64,000 nucleotides of DNA. Source: Poseidonibacter antarcticus. Lineage in GTDB: Bacteria; Campylobacterota; Campylobacteria; Campylobacterales; Arcobacteraceae. The position numbers were made by a program, and so were the translations under genes. The stretch is from assembly GCF_003667345.1 (NCBI RefSeq), contig NZ_RCWF01000009.1:31187-95186 (forward strand), read 5' to 3'. The notes beneath the pieces are model-generated. The model saw nothing but the letters and a program-made list of their open reading frames with translations, made no database searches and was not told where the DNA came from. Below, one piece after another: positions 16,599 through 25,907 of this stretch. Every line of letters starts with the position of its first letter. Position 1 is the stretch's first letter.

Positions 16599-17312
16599 AT
16601 GCGTGAAAAAAAAAGTGATAAATTAGCTGTTTTAATTGATGCAGATAATGCACAAGCTTCAATAATTGCAGAACTTCTAGCTGAGGTATCAAAATTTGGA
16701 ACAGCAAGTATAAAAAGAGCATATGGAGATTGGACAACACCAAATCTTAAAAAATGGAAAGAGTACTTACACAAATATGCAATTCAACCTGTTCAACAAT
16801 TCGCTTATACAAGTGGAAAAAATGCAACAGATTCTTCACTTATAATTGATGCAATGGATATTTTACATGAGAGTGAACTTGATGGATTTTGTTTAATTTC
16901 ATCAGATAGTGATTTTACTAGACTTGCTACAAGAATAAGAGAATCTGGATTAGTTGTATATGGTTTTGGTGAGAAAAAAACTCCTGAAGCTTTTATTGCA
17001 GCTTGTGATAAATTTGTATTTACTGAAATTTTAAGAGAAAAAGATGTTCCTACTCAAAAATCTGAATCAAATATATCAACTTTAAAGCCAATTATTGTTT
17101 CAGCTATAAATGCAGTCTCAAAAGATGATGGATGGGCTAGATTATCAAATGTAGGTTCATATATAAATAAAAATAATCCATCATTTGATCCAAGAAATTA
17201 TGGATATGAAAAACTTGGTAAATTAATATATGATTTAAATTATATTATTGTTGATGAAAGAGAGTTTAATGATCACTCATCTAATGTACATATTTATATA
17301 AAATTACGATAA
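16599..17312 (+). CDS. NYN-domain (LabA/DUF88) putative ribonuclease with C-terminal OST-HTH/LOTUS domain
   Basis: Residues 8-140 form a PIN-like NYN domain with the acidic residues expected for metal-dependent RNA cleavage: LIDADN (D14, D16), the DSS and IIDAMDIL segment (D78, D84), and SSDSDF (D103, D105). Residues about 165-237 (IVSAINAVSKDDGWARLSNVG...) look like an OST-HTH/LOTUS domain, a fold that binds RNA in germ-granule proteins. The architecture is known in bacteria but its targets are not. It has its own promoter region and a good RBS (AAAGGA), and lies just upstream of rpsB. Confidence 0.82.
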   Translation: MREKKSDKLAVLIDADNAQASIIAELLAEVSKFGTASIKRAYGDWTTPNLKKWKEYLHKYAIQPVQQFAYTSGKNATDSSLIIDAMDILHESELDGFCLISSDSDFTRLATRIRESGLVVYGFGEKKTPEAFIAACDKFVFTEILREKDVPTQKSESNISTLKPIIVSAINAVSKDDGWARLSNVGSYINKNNPSFDPRNYGYEKLGKLIYDLNYIIVDEREFNDHSSNVHIYIKLR

Positions 17313-17354
17313 TCTTTTTACTTAAACAAACTTTAAAATATCTTTAGGTAAAAT

Positions 17355-17453
17355 CTCGGTTCTAATTTTATATTAGAAACCTCACATGTATCATTCCTGG
17401 TATGGGTTGTGACTAGATTTATCTAGACATTAAGGGATACAGAGGCTAAACCC
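17355..17453 (+). promoter_or_regulatory. Structured 5' leader of rpsB, candidate S2 autoregulatory RNA
   Basis: The leader can fold into a GGTT-CTAA/TTAG-A-AACC hairpin (17358-17381). A helix GTATC/GATAC (17388-17392 with 17436-17440) encloses a CTAGA-TTTA-TCTAG hairpin (17413-17426). GGGTT at 17404-17408 inside that helix can pair with AACCC at 17449-17453 outside it, a pseudoknot. S2 is known to repress rpsB-tsf through its leader in other bacteria; that this leader does so is inferred. Confidence 0.5.
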
Positions 17454-17480
17454 AAATTTAAAATATACAAGGAAATTGTC

Positions 17481-18266
17481 ATGGTTACAATGAAAGATTT
17501 ATTAGAATGTGGTGTACATTTCGGACACCAAACTAGAAGATGGAATCCAAAAATGAAAAAATTCATTTTCGGTGTAAGAAAAAATATTTATATTATTGAC
17601 TTACAAAAAACATTAAGATACTTTAGATATACATATAATGTAGTTAGAGATAGAGCTGCTGCTGGTGAAACAATGATTTTCGTAGGTACTAAAAAACAAG
17701 CTAGTGAAGCTGTTAAAAGAGCTGCAGAGAATTGTAATATGCCGTACGTTAACCACAGATGGTTAGGTGGAATGTTAACTAACTACGGAACAATTAAAAA
17801 ATCAATTAGAAAATTAGAAATTATTAAAAAAATGAGAGAAGAAGGTCAATTAGACTTACTTACTAAAAAAGAAGCATTAATGCTTACTAGAAAAGAAACT
17901 AAGTTAGAATTATACCTTGGTGGAATTAAAGAAATGCACACTATCCCTGATATGATGTTCGTTCTTGATGCTGTTAAAGAAAAAATTGCTATTCAAGAAG
18001 CAAGAAGATTAGGAATTACTGTTGTTGCTCCTTTAGATACTAACTGTGATCCTGACTTAGTTGATTTACCAATTCCAGGTAATGATGATGCAATTAGATC
18101 AATTCAACTATTTTGTAATGAAATGGCTGCAGCTATGAATGAAGGTAAAGCTTCAAGAGAAGAAGAAGTTGAAGAAGAAGCACCTGTTTCTACTGACGAA
18201 GCAGCAGAAGTTGTAGCTGAAGCAGTAGCTGAAGGTGAAACTGAAACTAAAACTGAGGAAGCGTAA
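17481..18266 (+). CDS. rpsB: 30S ribosomal protein S2
   Basis: The 261-residue protein begins with the S2 signature [24 protein letters not shown] and contains [19 protein letters not shown] and the PLDTNCDPD segment. S2 docks on the head-body junction of the small ribosomal subunit and is needed for initiation. The last 35 residues are an acidic low-complexity tail rich in Glu and Ala (after about residue 228), longer than in E. coli and common in this phylum. AAGGAAA precedes the ATG, and tsf follows after 2 bases. The leader described above probably controls both genes. Confidence 0.97.
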   Translation: MVTMKDLLECGVHFGHQTRRWNPKMKKFIFGVRKNIYIIDLQKTLRYFRYTYNVVRDRAAAGETMIFVGTKKQASEAVKRAAENCNMPYVNHRWLGGMLTNYGTIKKSIRKLEIIKKMREEGQLDLLTKKEALMLTRKETKLELYLGGIKEMHTIPDMMFVLDAVKEKIAIQEARRLGITVVAPLDTNCDPDLVDLPIPGNDDAIRSIQLFCNEMAAAMNEGKASREEEVEEEAPVSTDEAAEVVAEAVAEGETETKTEEA

Positions 18267-18268
18267 TT

Positions 18269-19315
18269 ATGGCAGGAGCTACTCCAAAATTAATTAAAGA
18301 ATTAAGAGAAAAATCTGGTGCAGGTATGCTTGATTGTAAAAATGCTTTAAATGAGTGTGATGGTGATATTGAAAAATCAATCCAACACTTAAGAGAAGCT
18401 GGATTAGGTAAAGCTGCTAAAAAAGCTGGAAATATTGCTGCTGAAGGTGTTATTGCTGTTAAAGTTAACGCTGATAATACACAAGCTACAATGTTAGAAC
18501 TTAACGCACAAACAGATTTCGTTGCAAAAAATGAAAACTTTTTAAACTTAACGCAAGAGATTGTATCTCATGCGCAAGAAAATAACATTATTGATGCTGT
18601 TGCACTTGCTGCTTCATCAATCAATGGTGTTGATTTCAATGAGTTTTTAAATGGTAAAATTGCAACAATCGGTGAAAACTTAGTTGCAAGAAAAGTTGCT
18701 GCAGTATCTGGTGATGTTGTAAACGCTTATGTTCATACAAATGGTAGAGTTGGTGTTTTATTAGCTGCAACTTGTGATGAAGCTGCTAAAGATAAAACTA
18801 AAGCATTATTAAAATCACTTGCAATGCATGCATCAGCAATGAAACCTACAGTAATTGCATATACTGATTTAGATCCAGAATTTGTTGAATCTGAAAACAG
18901 AGCAATTATTGCAGAAATTGAAGCTGAAAATGATGAGTTAGTTAGATTAAAAAAACCATTAAAAAACATCCCTCAATTTGTATCTAGATCACAATTGACT
19001 GAAGCTGCTATTGAAACTGAAAAAGCATCAATGAGAGCTAAATTAATTGAGCAAGGTAAACCTGAAAAAATTCTTGATAATATTATCAAAGGTCAAATTG
19101 CTAGATGGATTGATGATAACTGTCAATTAGATAATAGATTAGCTTTATTATCTCAAGCTTATGTAATGGATGATAAAAAATCTGTTGAAGAAGCAATTGC
19201 AGATGTTGATGCATCTATTAAAATCACTTCTTACATCAGATTTGAACTTGGTGAAGGAATTGAGAAAAAAGAAGAAGATTTTGCTGCAGAAGTTGCTGCA
19301 CAAATGGCTAAATAG
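18269..19315 (+). CDS. tsf: Translation elongation factor Ts
   Basis: EF-Ts is the guanine nucleotide exchange factor of EF-Tu. The 348-residue protein starts with the UBA-like domain (LIKELREKSGAGMLDCKNAL) and contains the EF-Tu-binding TDFVAKNENF near residue 80. The second core subdomain ends with an IRFELGEGIE segment. It is longer than the 283-residue E. coli protein because of insertions in the core and C-terminal parts, which is usual for Campylobacterota. It follows rpsB by 2 bases and is co-transcribed with it. Confidence 0.96.
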   Translation: MAGATPKLIKELREKSGAGMLDCKNALNECDGDIEKSIQHLREAGLGKAAKKAGNIAAEGVIAVKVNADNTQATMLELNAQTDFVAKNENFLNLTQEIVSHAQENNIIDAVALAASSINGVDFNEFLNGKIATIGENLVARKVAAVSGDVVNAYVHTNGRVGVLLAATCDEAAKDKTKALLKSLAMHASAMKPTVIAYTDLDPEFVESENRAIIAEIEAENDELVRLKKPLKNIPQFVSRSQLTEAAIETEKASMRAKLIEQGKPEKILDNIIKGQIARWIDDNCQLDNRLALLSQAYVMDDKKSVEEAIADVDASIKITSYIRFELGEGIEKKEEDFAAEVAAQMAK

Positions 19316-19352
19316 TATATTTAAACTTCTTAAAAAATAAAGGATCAGAACT

Positions 19353-20036
19353 ATGAGTGAAAAGAATCTAGAAAAGTCACTCATGGATGATGACCTTTTA
19401 TTACAAGCTAACAATATTTCTCACAAGTTCGATTATGAACTTTTTAATAATATAACATTATCTTTAAAAAAACAAGAATCAATTGCAATTATAGGAATGA
19501 GTGGTAGTGGAAAATCTACACTTTTAAATATTCTTAGTTCACTACTAAAACCTATTGAAGGTGAAGTATTATTCAATGACGAAGAAATTTATTCTTTAAA
19601 GCAAAAAAAACTTTTAAATATTAGAAGAAAAGATTTTGGTATTATTTTTCAAGCACATTATCTTTTTAGAGGATTTTCAGCAAGTGAAAATTTAGATATT
19701 GCTACACTTTTAAGTGGAGAAGAATTATCAAAAAAATTACTTAAAGATTTGAAAATTGACCATGTATTAACTCAAAGTGTTGGAGAATTAAGTGGTGGGC
19801 AACAACAAAGACTTTCAATTGCAAGAATTATGACTAAAAAACCAAGAATAATATTTGCTGATGAACCAACTGGAAATTTAGATAAAGATACAGCTAATAT
19901 TGTAATGGATACACTATTTAATTATATTAAAAACAATGATGCGGGGTTAATACTTGTTACTCATGAAAGCGAATTAGCTGATAAATGTGATAAAGTATAT
20001 AAACTAGAAGATTTAGTATTACAGGAGTTAAAATGA
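19353..20036 (+). CDS. ABC transporter ATP-binding protein (LolD-like)
   Basis: The 227-residue ATPase has Walker A GMSGSGKST near residue 48, a Q-loop, signature LSGGQQQR, Walker B IIFADEPTGNLD and the switch histidine in LVTHE. The ADEPTGNLD form is typical of the MacB/LolD/FtsE group, which works with membrane subunits on lipoprotein release or similar export. The permease is not adjacent, so the partner is unknown. It belongs to the rpsB-tsf cluster order seen in Campylobacterota. Its stop overlaps the next start. Confidence 0.8.
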   Translation: MSEKNLEKSLMDDDLLLQANNISHKFDYELFNNITLSLKKQESIAIIGMSGSGKSTLLNILSSLLKPIEGEVLFNDEEIYSLKQKKLLNIRRKDFGIIFQAHYLFRGFSASENLDIATLLSGEELSKKLLKDLKIDHVLTQSVGELSGGQQQRLSIARIMTKKPRIIFADEPTGNLDKDTANIVMDTLFNYIKNNDAGLILVTHESELADKCDKVYKLEDLVLQELK

Positions 20037-20860
20037 ATTTATTGTTGATATGTGAAACGGCAATAATAGAGCAGATTTTTTCACTTGTTTGTAAAAAACT
20101 AAATATTGATTTGGTTATGAAAAAAACGAATGATGTTAATGAAAAGTTTGATTTAATTGTTGTAGATCAAAATTTTGTTGATGATAAATTTAATATAATT
20201 AAGCAGTTTTCAAAAAAATTAGGAGCCATTTCTAGTGAAGAATTACCTTTTGATAAAGCAAGAGATTTTATAATTCCTAGACCATTCTTACCTACTAAAT
20301 TACAAGAAATATTAATAGAACAATTTGAAGAAATTAAAAAAGATGAACATTCTTCTAGTATAAATAATTATACTAATACTACAGCAAGCAATGATGAGTA
20401 TGAAGAAGATGAGGATGTAACTGTACCTATTATTACAGATTATGTTGAATCTTTAGCTGAAGATGTTTATTTAGATATTGAAGAAGAGAATGATGAGAGT
20501 ATAGTTAATATTGCATCTTTAAAAAATGGTGGAATTTTAGATGATTCTGAATTGTCTAAAATAAATAATATTTTAAAAGAAGAAGTAATTCATAATGAAA
20601 TTGTTATGAATAAAAATGATTGGAAAGATATTTCTGATATTATTGATGATGCATTAGATGAAGTAAAAGAATATGAATTTGATTTAGATGAAGAAGCTAA
20701 AAACAATACAAATAATCAGTTAAAACTTGTTTTAACTGATTATAATATTAACGAACTAAAGCCTTTACTTGAAAAACTTAACCAAGAAATAATTGATAAA
20801 CTTTCTCAAGGAGAGAGTATTGATATTAGGCTTATGTTAAAGGATGAAAAAGTTGATTAA
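20033..20860 (+). CDS. Acidic conserved hypothetical protein
   Basis: A 275-residue protein with two parts. Residues 1-100 look like an alternating strand/helix domain resembling a degenerate receiver (MNLLLICETAI, DLIVVDQNF) without the full phosphorylation site. The rest is very rich in Asp and Glu (for example NDEYEEDEDVT) and largely disordered apart from a C-terminal helical part. Highly acidic proteins occupy this place, just before gmk, in related genomes. It overlaps the upstream ABC gene by 4 bases and gmk by 17. Function unknown. Confidence 0.7.
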   Translation: MNLLLICETAIIEQIFSLVCKKLNIDLVMKKTNDVNEKFDLIVVDQNFVDDKFNIIKQFSKKLGAISSEELPFDKARDFIIPRPFLPTKLQEILIEQFEEIKKDEHSSSINNYTNTTASNDEYEEDEDVTVPIITDYVESLAEDVYLDIEEENDESIVNIASLKNGGILDDSELSKINNILKEEVIHNEIVMNKNDWKDISDIIDDALDEVKEYEFDLDEEAKNNTNNQLKLVLTDYNINELKPLLEKLNQEIIDKLSQGESIDIRLMLKDEKVD

Positions 20861-21470
20861 TGAAAAAAAAGGTGCAATATTAATATTATCAGGACCAAGT
20901 GGTTGTGGTAAATCTACTTTATTAAAAGAAGTATATAAACAAATTGATGATTATTATTTTTCAATTTCTACAACTACAAGACAACCAAGAGTTGGTGAAG
21001 TAAATGGAGTAGATTATTTTTTTGTGTCAAAAGAAGATTTTGAAAAGGATATTGAAAAGGATAATTTTTTAGAATATGCACTTGTTCATGGAAATTATTA
21101 TGGAACATCTCTTACACCAATTAAAAAAGCGCTTGAAGAAAAAAAGTTAGTAATCTTTGATATTGATGTACAAGGTCATGAACTAGTTAGAAATAAATTA
21201 GACTCTATTGTTACATCTGTATTTATTACTACTCCATCTTTAAAAGTATTAGAAGATAGATTACATAGTAGAAATACAGATAATAAAACTGTAATTGAAA
21301 ATAGAATTAAAAATGCAAAAGTAGAAGTTGAACATTTTAGAAATTATGATTATTTAATAATAAATGATGATTTGGAAGAAGCTTCAAAACAATTAGTTTC
21401 AATAGCTAATATTATAAGAATTAAAACTAAATTATTTGATAAAAACTCTATAGTATCAAGTTGGTTATAA
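20844..21470 (+). CDS. gmk: Guanylate kinase
   Basis: Guanylate kinase converts GMP to GDP with ATP. The 208-residue protein has the P-loop GPSGCGKST near residue 17, the GMP-binding STTTRQPRVGEVNGVDYFF segment, and the YGT...VIFDIDVQG region. The ATG at 20844 has its AAAGG directly abutting it. An in-frame TTG at 20853 has the same AAAGGA at 8 bases, so the true start may be three codons further in. It overlaps the acidic-protein gene by 17 bases. Confidence 0.95.
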   Translation: MKKLINEKKGAILILSGPSGCGKSTLLKEVYKQIDDYYFSISTTTRQPRVGEVNGVDYFFVSKEDFEKDIEKDNFLEYALVHGNYYGTSLTPIKKALEEKKLVIFDIDVQGHELVRNKLDSIVTSVFITTPSLKVLEDRLHSRNTDNKTVIENRIKNAKVEVEHFRNYDYLIINDDLEEASKQLVSIANIIRIKTKLFDKNSIVSSWL

Positions 21471-21483
21471 AAACCTACTTGAT
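21455..21483. terminator. Shared terminator between gmk and the Rec-GGDEF-EAL gene
   Basis: ATCAAGT (21455-21461) pairs with ACTTGAT (21477-21483), and GGTT with AACC inside, around a 5-base loop. TTTTT follows on the plus strand. The gmk stop lies in the stem-loop and so does the stop of the convergent gene. Confidence 0.65.
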
Positions 21484-23097
21484 TTTTTCATATGCTACAG
21501 GCTTATCAAAATAGTAGCCTTGGCAATAATCTATTCCTAACTCTTTAACTTTTTCATAAATTTCTTTACTTGATACATATTCAGCAACAGTATTTACTTT
21601 AAAATCTTTTGAAAAATTAACAATTGTATTTACAATAATTTCTAAATCTTTAGAAGTAGTTATATTTTCAATTAAAGATCCATCAATCTTTACAAAATCA
21701 ATATTAAGTAGTGTTAATAAATTAAAGTTAGAATATCCAGCTCCAAAATCATCGACTCCTACATTACAATTAAATTTCCTTACATTTGTAATAAATTTTG
21801 TTACTTGATTAAAATCAGAGATTTCTTCAGATTCAAGAATTTCAAATTCTAATAAATGTGTATATTCTTTATTTTTTTCTAATATATCATATATAAAAGC
21901 AGTTGTTTCTTCATTTGCAATATCATCAAATGAAACATTAACTGAAACTCTTTTATTTTTATTTTTAATTAATTCAAAAGAATCATTAATAATTATCTTA
22001 ATAATATTAGGATATAGTTTTGTTCTTTTAGCAACATCTAAAAAATTTACAGGAGCAATTTCTTCTCCTTCATGTGTTATATATCTTATTAAGGCTTCAT
22101 ATTTATATACTTCTTGTGTTTTTGCATTTACAATTGCTTGAAAGTATGCTTTAAATAAATTATCTCTAAATCCTACTTTTACTTGTTTAACCCATTTGAT
22201 ATTTTCTTCAAAAGATTGTTGAATATTAAATGATTCATTATATACCATGATTCTTTGAAGTTTTGATCTTGCATAGTTGATAACTCTTTGGGAATATTTA
22301 TATGCTCTTGCTCCATCACCTGTTGCAATACCAATAGTAATATTAATATCTATTTCATCATCATTAATATATAAAGAATCTTTCTCTATTTTATCAGCAA
22401 AAGCACAACATAATTTATAAAAAGAATCTACGTCTAATTCTTGTTTTAAAGATACAATAGCAAATTTATCTGCATCCATTCTATATATAGTAAAATCAGT
22501 ACTTTTGAAAAAAGCTTTTAGGGATTTGGCTAGTTCATATAATATTACATCACCATTTTTTTCACCAAAAAGGTCATTTATTGTTGAAAACTCATCAATA
22601 TCTAAAAGACCCATTAATCCATACTTACTATTTTCAATATCTTTTTTTAGCCTATTTCTATTTGGAAGATTAGTTAAATTATCAATATATAAATCTTTTA
22701 ATTCATGATAAAGTAAAGATTGTGACATAACTTGTAAAAGTTTTGATATATCTATTGGTTTTAAAACGTATTTATCTACACCTATATCAATAGCTTCTAA
22801 AAGATATTCTTTATTTGAAAAAGCTGTTGCAACTATAATAGGAATATTTAAATTTATTTTTTTTATTTCTTTAACCATCTCTAAACCATTTAGAATTGGC
22901 ATATTTACGTCAGTAATAATTAGGTCTATTTCATTTTCATGCTCTTTAAATAAGTCAAGACCTTCTTGGCCATTTTCAGCAATGAATTGTTTTTTTGTAA
23001 AACCTTTTAAAATTTGATGAGTTACTTCTCTCAAATCTTTTTCATCTTCTGCGTATAAGATAGTAATATTTTTTAGTATTGATATATTGTTTATCAT
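21475..23097 (-). CDS. Receiver-GGDEF-EAL protein, c-di-GMP phosphodiesterase candidate
   Basis: Residues about 8-120 are a receiver (LYAEDEKD, LIITDVNMP, KYVLKP). A GGDEF domain follows (NLPNRNRL, LLDIDEF) whose active site reads DADKF instead of GGDEF, so it is probably not a cyclase. The C-terminal EAL domain is well kept: EALIR, SVNVSF, FEILESE, DDFGAGYSN, VKIDG and GYYFDKP. The likely reaction is hydrolysis of c-di-GMP under control of phosphorylation by an unlinked kinase. It is cytoplasmic and transcribed alone, convergent with gmk. Confidence 0.88.
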   Translation of the reverse strand: MINNISILKNITILYAEDEKDLREVTHQILKGFTKKQFIAENGQEGLDLFKEHENEIDLIITDVNMPILNGLEMVKEIKKINLNIPIIVATAFSNKEYLLEAIDIGVDKYVLKPIDISKLLQVMSQSLLYHELKDLYIDNLTNLPNRNRLKKDIENSKYGLMGLLDIDEFSTINDLFGEKNGDVILYELAKSLKAFFKSTDFTIYRMDADKFAIVSLKQELDVDSFYKLCCAFADKIEKDSLYINDDEIDINITIGIATGDGARAYKYSQRVINYARSKLQRIMVYNESFNIQQSFEENIKWVKQVKVGFRDNLFKAYFQAIVNAKTQEVYKYEALIRYITHEGEEIAPVNFLDVAKRTKLYPNIIKIIINDSFELIKNKNKRVSVNVSFDDIANEETTAFIYDILEKNKEYTHLLEFEILESEEISDFNQVTKFITNVRKFNCNVGVDDFGAGYSNFNLLTLLNIDFVKIDGSLIENITTSKDLEIIVNTIVNFSKDFKVNTVAEYVSSKEIYEKVKELGIDYCQGYYFDKPVAYEKIK

Positions 23098-23196
23098 TAA
23101 GAATCACTCCAATGTTATTAGGGTATAATAACATATTCTAACATAATAAACTAAGTGTAATTTAATAAATAACAAAATAAGAATAGGAATCTCTCT

Positions 23197-25635
23197 GTGT
23201 CCCAAGTAAAATGTAATCACTGTCATCTAAGTTTTGATGAGGAAATAATGATAAAAGAAGGTGACTTAAACTTCTGTTGTAAAGGCTGTCAAGGAGTTTA
23301 TCATATACTTCAAGATGATGGATTAAACTCTTTTTATGATAAATTAGGTAATAAAACCATCTCTCCTCCTCTTAATTTAGTAGATGATGATATTTCAAAA
23401 TTTGATACAAAAAGTTTTATGAAGAACTATGTTCATACAACAAAAGAAGGATTTAATGAAGTTGATTTAATAATTGAAGGAATTCATTGTGCAGCTTGTG
23501 TTTGGCTAAATGAAAAAATACTTCATGATACAGTAGGCTTAGTTGATGCAAATATTAATTTTACAACTAATAAGGCAAAAGTCATTTGGGATGGCGATGA
23601 ATTAAAACTATCAGATATTATTTTGAGAATTCGTGCCATTGGATATAATGCCTATGCTTATGATTCTTCCATAGCCGATGAAAAAGCAACAAAAGCAAAG
23701 CGTGAATATTTTATTAAAATGATGGTTGCAGTTATTGCAAGTATGAATATTATGATGTTAAGTGTTGCAAAATATACAGGCTTTTTTACAGGAATTACTC
23801 CTGAAGTAATGCATATGATTCATATTGGTGAATTTTTATTATCAACGCCTGTATTATTTTATTCTGGTTGGGTATTTTACAAGGGTGCATATTATGGACT
23901 AAAAAATAGAATCTTAAATATGGATTTCTTGGTAAGTTCTGGTGCAACTCTTACATATATTTACTCCTTATTTATTCTTTTTGGTGCAAAAGGTGAGAGT
24001 TACTTTGATTCTGTTGCTATGATTATTACTTTTGTATTAGTTGGTAAATATCTTGAAGTTATAGGAAAAAAATCTGCTGTTGATACTCTTGATAAAATAA
24101 AATCATCATTACCACTTGAAGCTACAATAATAGATGGTGATAATAAAAAACAAGTTGCTTTAAATAATATAAATATTGGTGATATTGTAGAAATAAAAAC
24201 AGGTGAAAAAGTCCCTGTTGATGGAATGATTATAAAAGGTGAGGGTGCTTTTGATGAAGCAAGTTTAACAGGTGAATCTATTCCTATTTTTAAAAAAAGA
24301 GGTGATACTGTTTATAGTGGAACTGTAAATTCAAATAACTTAATTCAATTTGTAGTTACAAAAGATTTTAAAAACTCTACTTTCTCATCAATTGTTACGC
24401 TACTTGAAGACTCACTAAATTCTAAGCCAAAAATACAAGATACAGCAAATGAAGTTTCAAAAGGTTTTACTGTTACTATTTTAACACTATCTATTCTTAC
24501 TTTTTTAGTTTGGTATTTCTTTGGATTAGATTTAGGTTTTGATTATGATGGAACAAGTCATTTTGAGAAATCTTTTATAGTTGCTATTTCTGTAATTGTA
24601 ATAGCTTGTCCTTGTGCTTTAGCACTTGCAACGCCAATAGCTAGTTTAATTGGAATATCTGAGTTAGCAAAAAAAGGCTTGTTATTTAAAGAAGCTAAGT
24701 TTATTGAATCACTAGCAAAAGCAAATACAGTAGTTTTTGATAAAACAGGAACCTTAACAAAGGGTGAACTTTCTGTTGTAAAAGCAAATATCTTAAAAGA
24801 TACTAGTGATAATTTGAATTTATTATATTCTTTATTAGGTTCTTCAACACATCCAATTAGTAAATCTCTTAAAAAGTATTTAGAATCAAAGTATGATTTA
24901 AAAGCAAAAGAATTATCTGATATAACAAATATTGATGCAAGAGGAATGAGTGCTATTTTCAAAGATGCAAATGAAAATGAATTTAAATTACTTGGTGGTA
25001 ATTTAGATTTAATTGAAGATGAAAATATTAAGCATAATTTAAACCCACAAAATAGTGTATATGTTTTTGCAATAAATAATGAAGTAATAGCTACGTTTGA
25101 ATTAATTGATGAAGTAAAAGATTATGCTCTTGATTTAGTAAAATATTTACAAAGTAATAAAATAGATGTTGTTATGTTAACAGGAGATAATGAAAATGTT
25201 GCTTCAACAATTGCAAATGAATTAAATATTAAAACTTATTATTCATCTCAAACACCGATATCAAAAGCAGATTTTATAAATAAGCTAAAAGAAGAAGATA
25301 AAATGGTAATAATGGTAGGTGATGGTGTAAATGATAGTATTGCATTATCAAATGCTGATGTTGCAATTGCAATGGGTACATCTGCTGATATTTCTATGGA
25401 AGTTTCAGATATTGTTTTATTAAACTCTTCTCTGACTTCGTTAAAAGATGCTTTTACAATTTCAAAAAGAACATATAAGTTTATAAAGCAAAATTTAGGT
25501 ATATCTTTATTATATAATCTTATAACAATACCTTTTGCGATGTTTGGATATGTAATACCTTTAGTTGCAGCTTTATCTATGAGTTTAAGCTCACTAATAG
25601 TAGTACTAAATTCTCTTAGAATAAAAATGAAATAG
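23197..25635 (+). CDS. ccoI: Copper-translocating P-type ATPase for cbb3 oxidase assembly
   Basis: The 812-residue protein starts with a cysteine-rich domain (CNHCH at 6-10, CCKGCQG at 27-33). A heavy-metal domain follows with GIHCAAC (95-101), then membrane helices, TGE at 358-360, the CPC ion motif at 471-473, DKTGT at 515-519 and GDGVNDS near the end. The N-terminal cysteine cluster and the downstream CcoS gene mark it as CcoI/FixI, which exports Cu(I) for cytochrome cbb3 oxidase rather than for detoxification. The start is GTG with AGGA 9 bases upstream; the next in-frame ATG would remove the first cysteine pairs. Confidence 0.92.
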   Translation: MSQVKCNHCHLSFDEEIMIKEGDLNFCCKGCQGVYHILQDDGLNSFYDKLGNKTISPPLNLVDDDISKFDTKSFMKNYVHTTKEGFNEVDLIIEGIHCAACVWLNEKILHDTVGLVDANINFTTNKAKVIWDGDELKLSDIILRIRAIGYNAYAYDSSIADEKATKAKREYFIKMMVAVIASMNIMMLSVAKYTGFFTGITPEVMHMIHIGEFLLSTPVLFYSGWVFYKGAYYGLKNRILNMDFLVSSGATLTYIYSLFILFGAKGESYFDSVAMIITFVLVGKYLEVIGKKSAVDTLDKIKSSLPLEATIIDGDNKKQVALNNINIGDIVEIKTGEKVPVDGMIIKGEGAFDEASLTGESIPIFKKRGDTVYSGTVNSNNLIQFVVTKDFKNSTFSSIVTLLEDSLNSKPKIQDTANEVSKGFTVTILTLSILTFLVWYFFGLDLGFDYDGTSHFEKSFIVAISVIVIACPCALALATPIASLIGISELAKKGLLFKEAKFIESLAKANTVVFDKTGTLTKGELSVVKANILKDTSDNLNLLYSLLGSSTHPISKSLKKYLESKYDLKAKELSDITNIDARGMSAIFKDANENEFKLLGGNLDLIEDENIKHNLNPQNSVYVFAINNEVIATFELIDEVKDYALDLVKYLQSNKIDVVMLTGDNENVASTIANELNIKTYYSSQTPISKADFINKLKEEDKMVIMVGDGVNDSIALSNADVAIAMGTSADISMEVSDIVLLNSSLTSLKDAFTISKRTYKFIKQNLGISLLYNLITIPFAMFGYVIPLVAALSMSLSSLIVVLNSLRIKMK

Positions 25636-25643
25636 GAATAAAA

Positions 25644-25892
25644 ATGATAGATGATACACTTTTTTTTATGTTAATAGTTGGAATAATAATCTCAGCAGCG
25701 CTTCTTCTTATTTTTGTTTGGGCTGCAAAAACTGGTCAATTTGATGACTCTAATAAATTAATCGATGGAATGTTATTTGATAGTCCTGAAGATTTAAATG
25801 ATGCAATTAAACAAGAAAAGAAAAAAGAAGAAGCAAAGAAAGCTAAAATATTAAAAATGAAAAAAAAAGAAGTTAGTCAAAAAGATGACTAA
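25644..25892 (+). CDS. ccoS: cbb3-type cytochrome oxidase assembly protein CcoS
   Basis: The 82-residue protein has one N-terminal membrane segment (about 7-27) followed by WAAKTGQFDDSNK, the family hallmark, and a lysine-rich tail. CcoS is needed for cofactor insertion into the cbb3 oxidase. It lies 8 bases after ccoI, the usual pairing. Its 3' end doubles as the terminator hairpin of the convergent cytochrome gene. The oxidase genes themselves (ccoNOQP) are not in the window. Confidence 0.9.
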   Translation: MIDDTLFFMLIVGIIISAALLLIFVWAAKTGQFDDSNKLIDGMLFDSPEDLNDAIKQEKKKEEAKKAKILKMKKKEVSQKDD

Positions 25893-25896
25893 CTTC
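25867..25896 (-). terminator. Terminator of the cytochrome c gene, inside the end of ccoS
   Basis: AGAAGTTAGTC (25867-25877) and GACTAACTTCT (25886-25896) form a perfect 11-bp stem with an 8-base loop. On the minus strand it is followed by a run of T, so it ends the cytochrome transcript. The ccoS stop codon (25890-25892) lies in the right arm. Confidence 0.75.
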
Positions 25897-25907
25897 TAAA
25901 AAAGAAA

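Noticed and set aside
18143..18262. Repetitive GAAGAAG-type stretch at the end of rpsB as a DNA repeat
   Set aside because: It encodes the acidic Glu/Ala tail of S2 in frame and varies at codon level; it is coding low complexity, not a repeat element.
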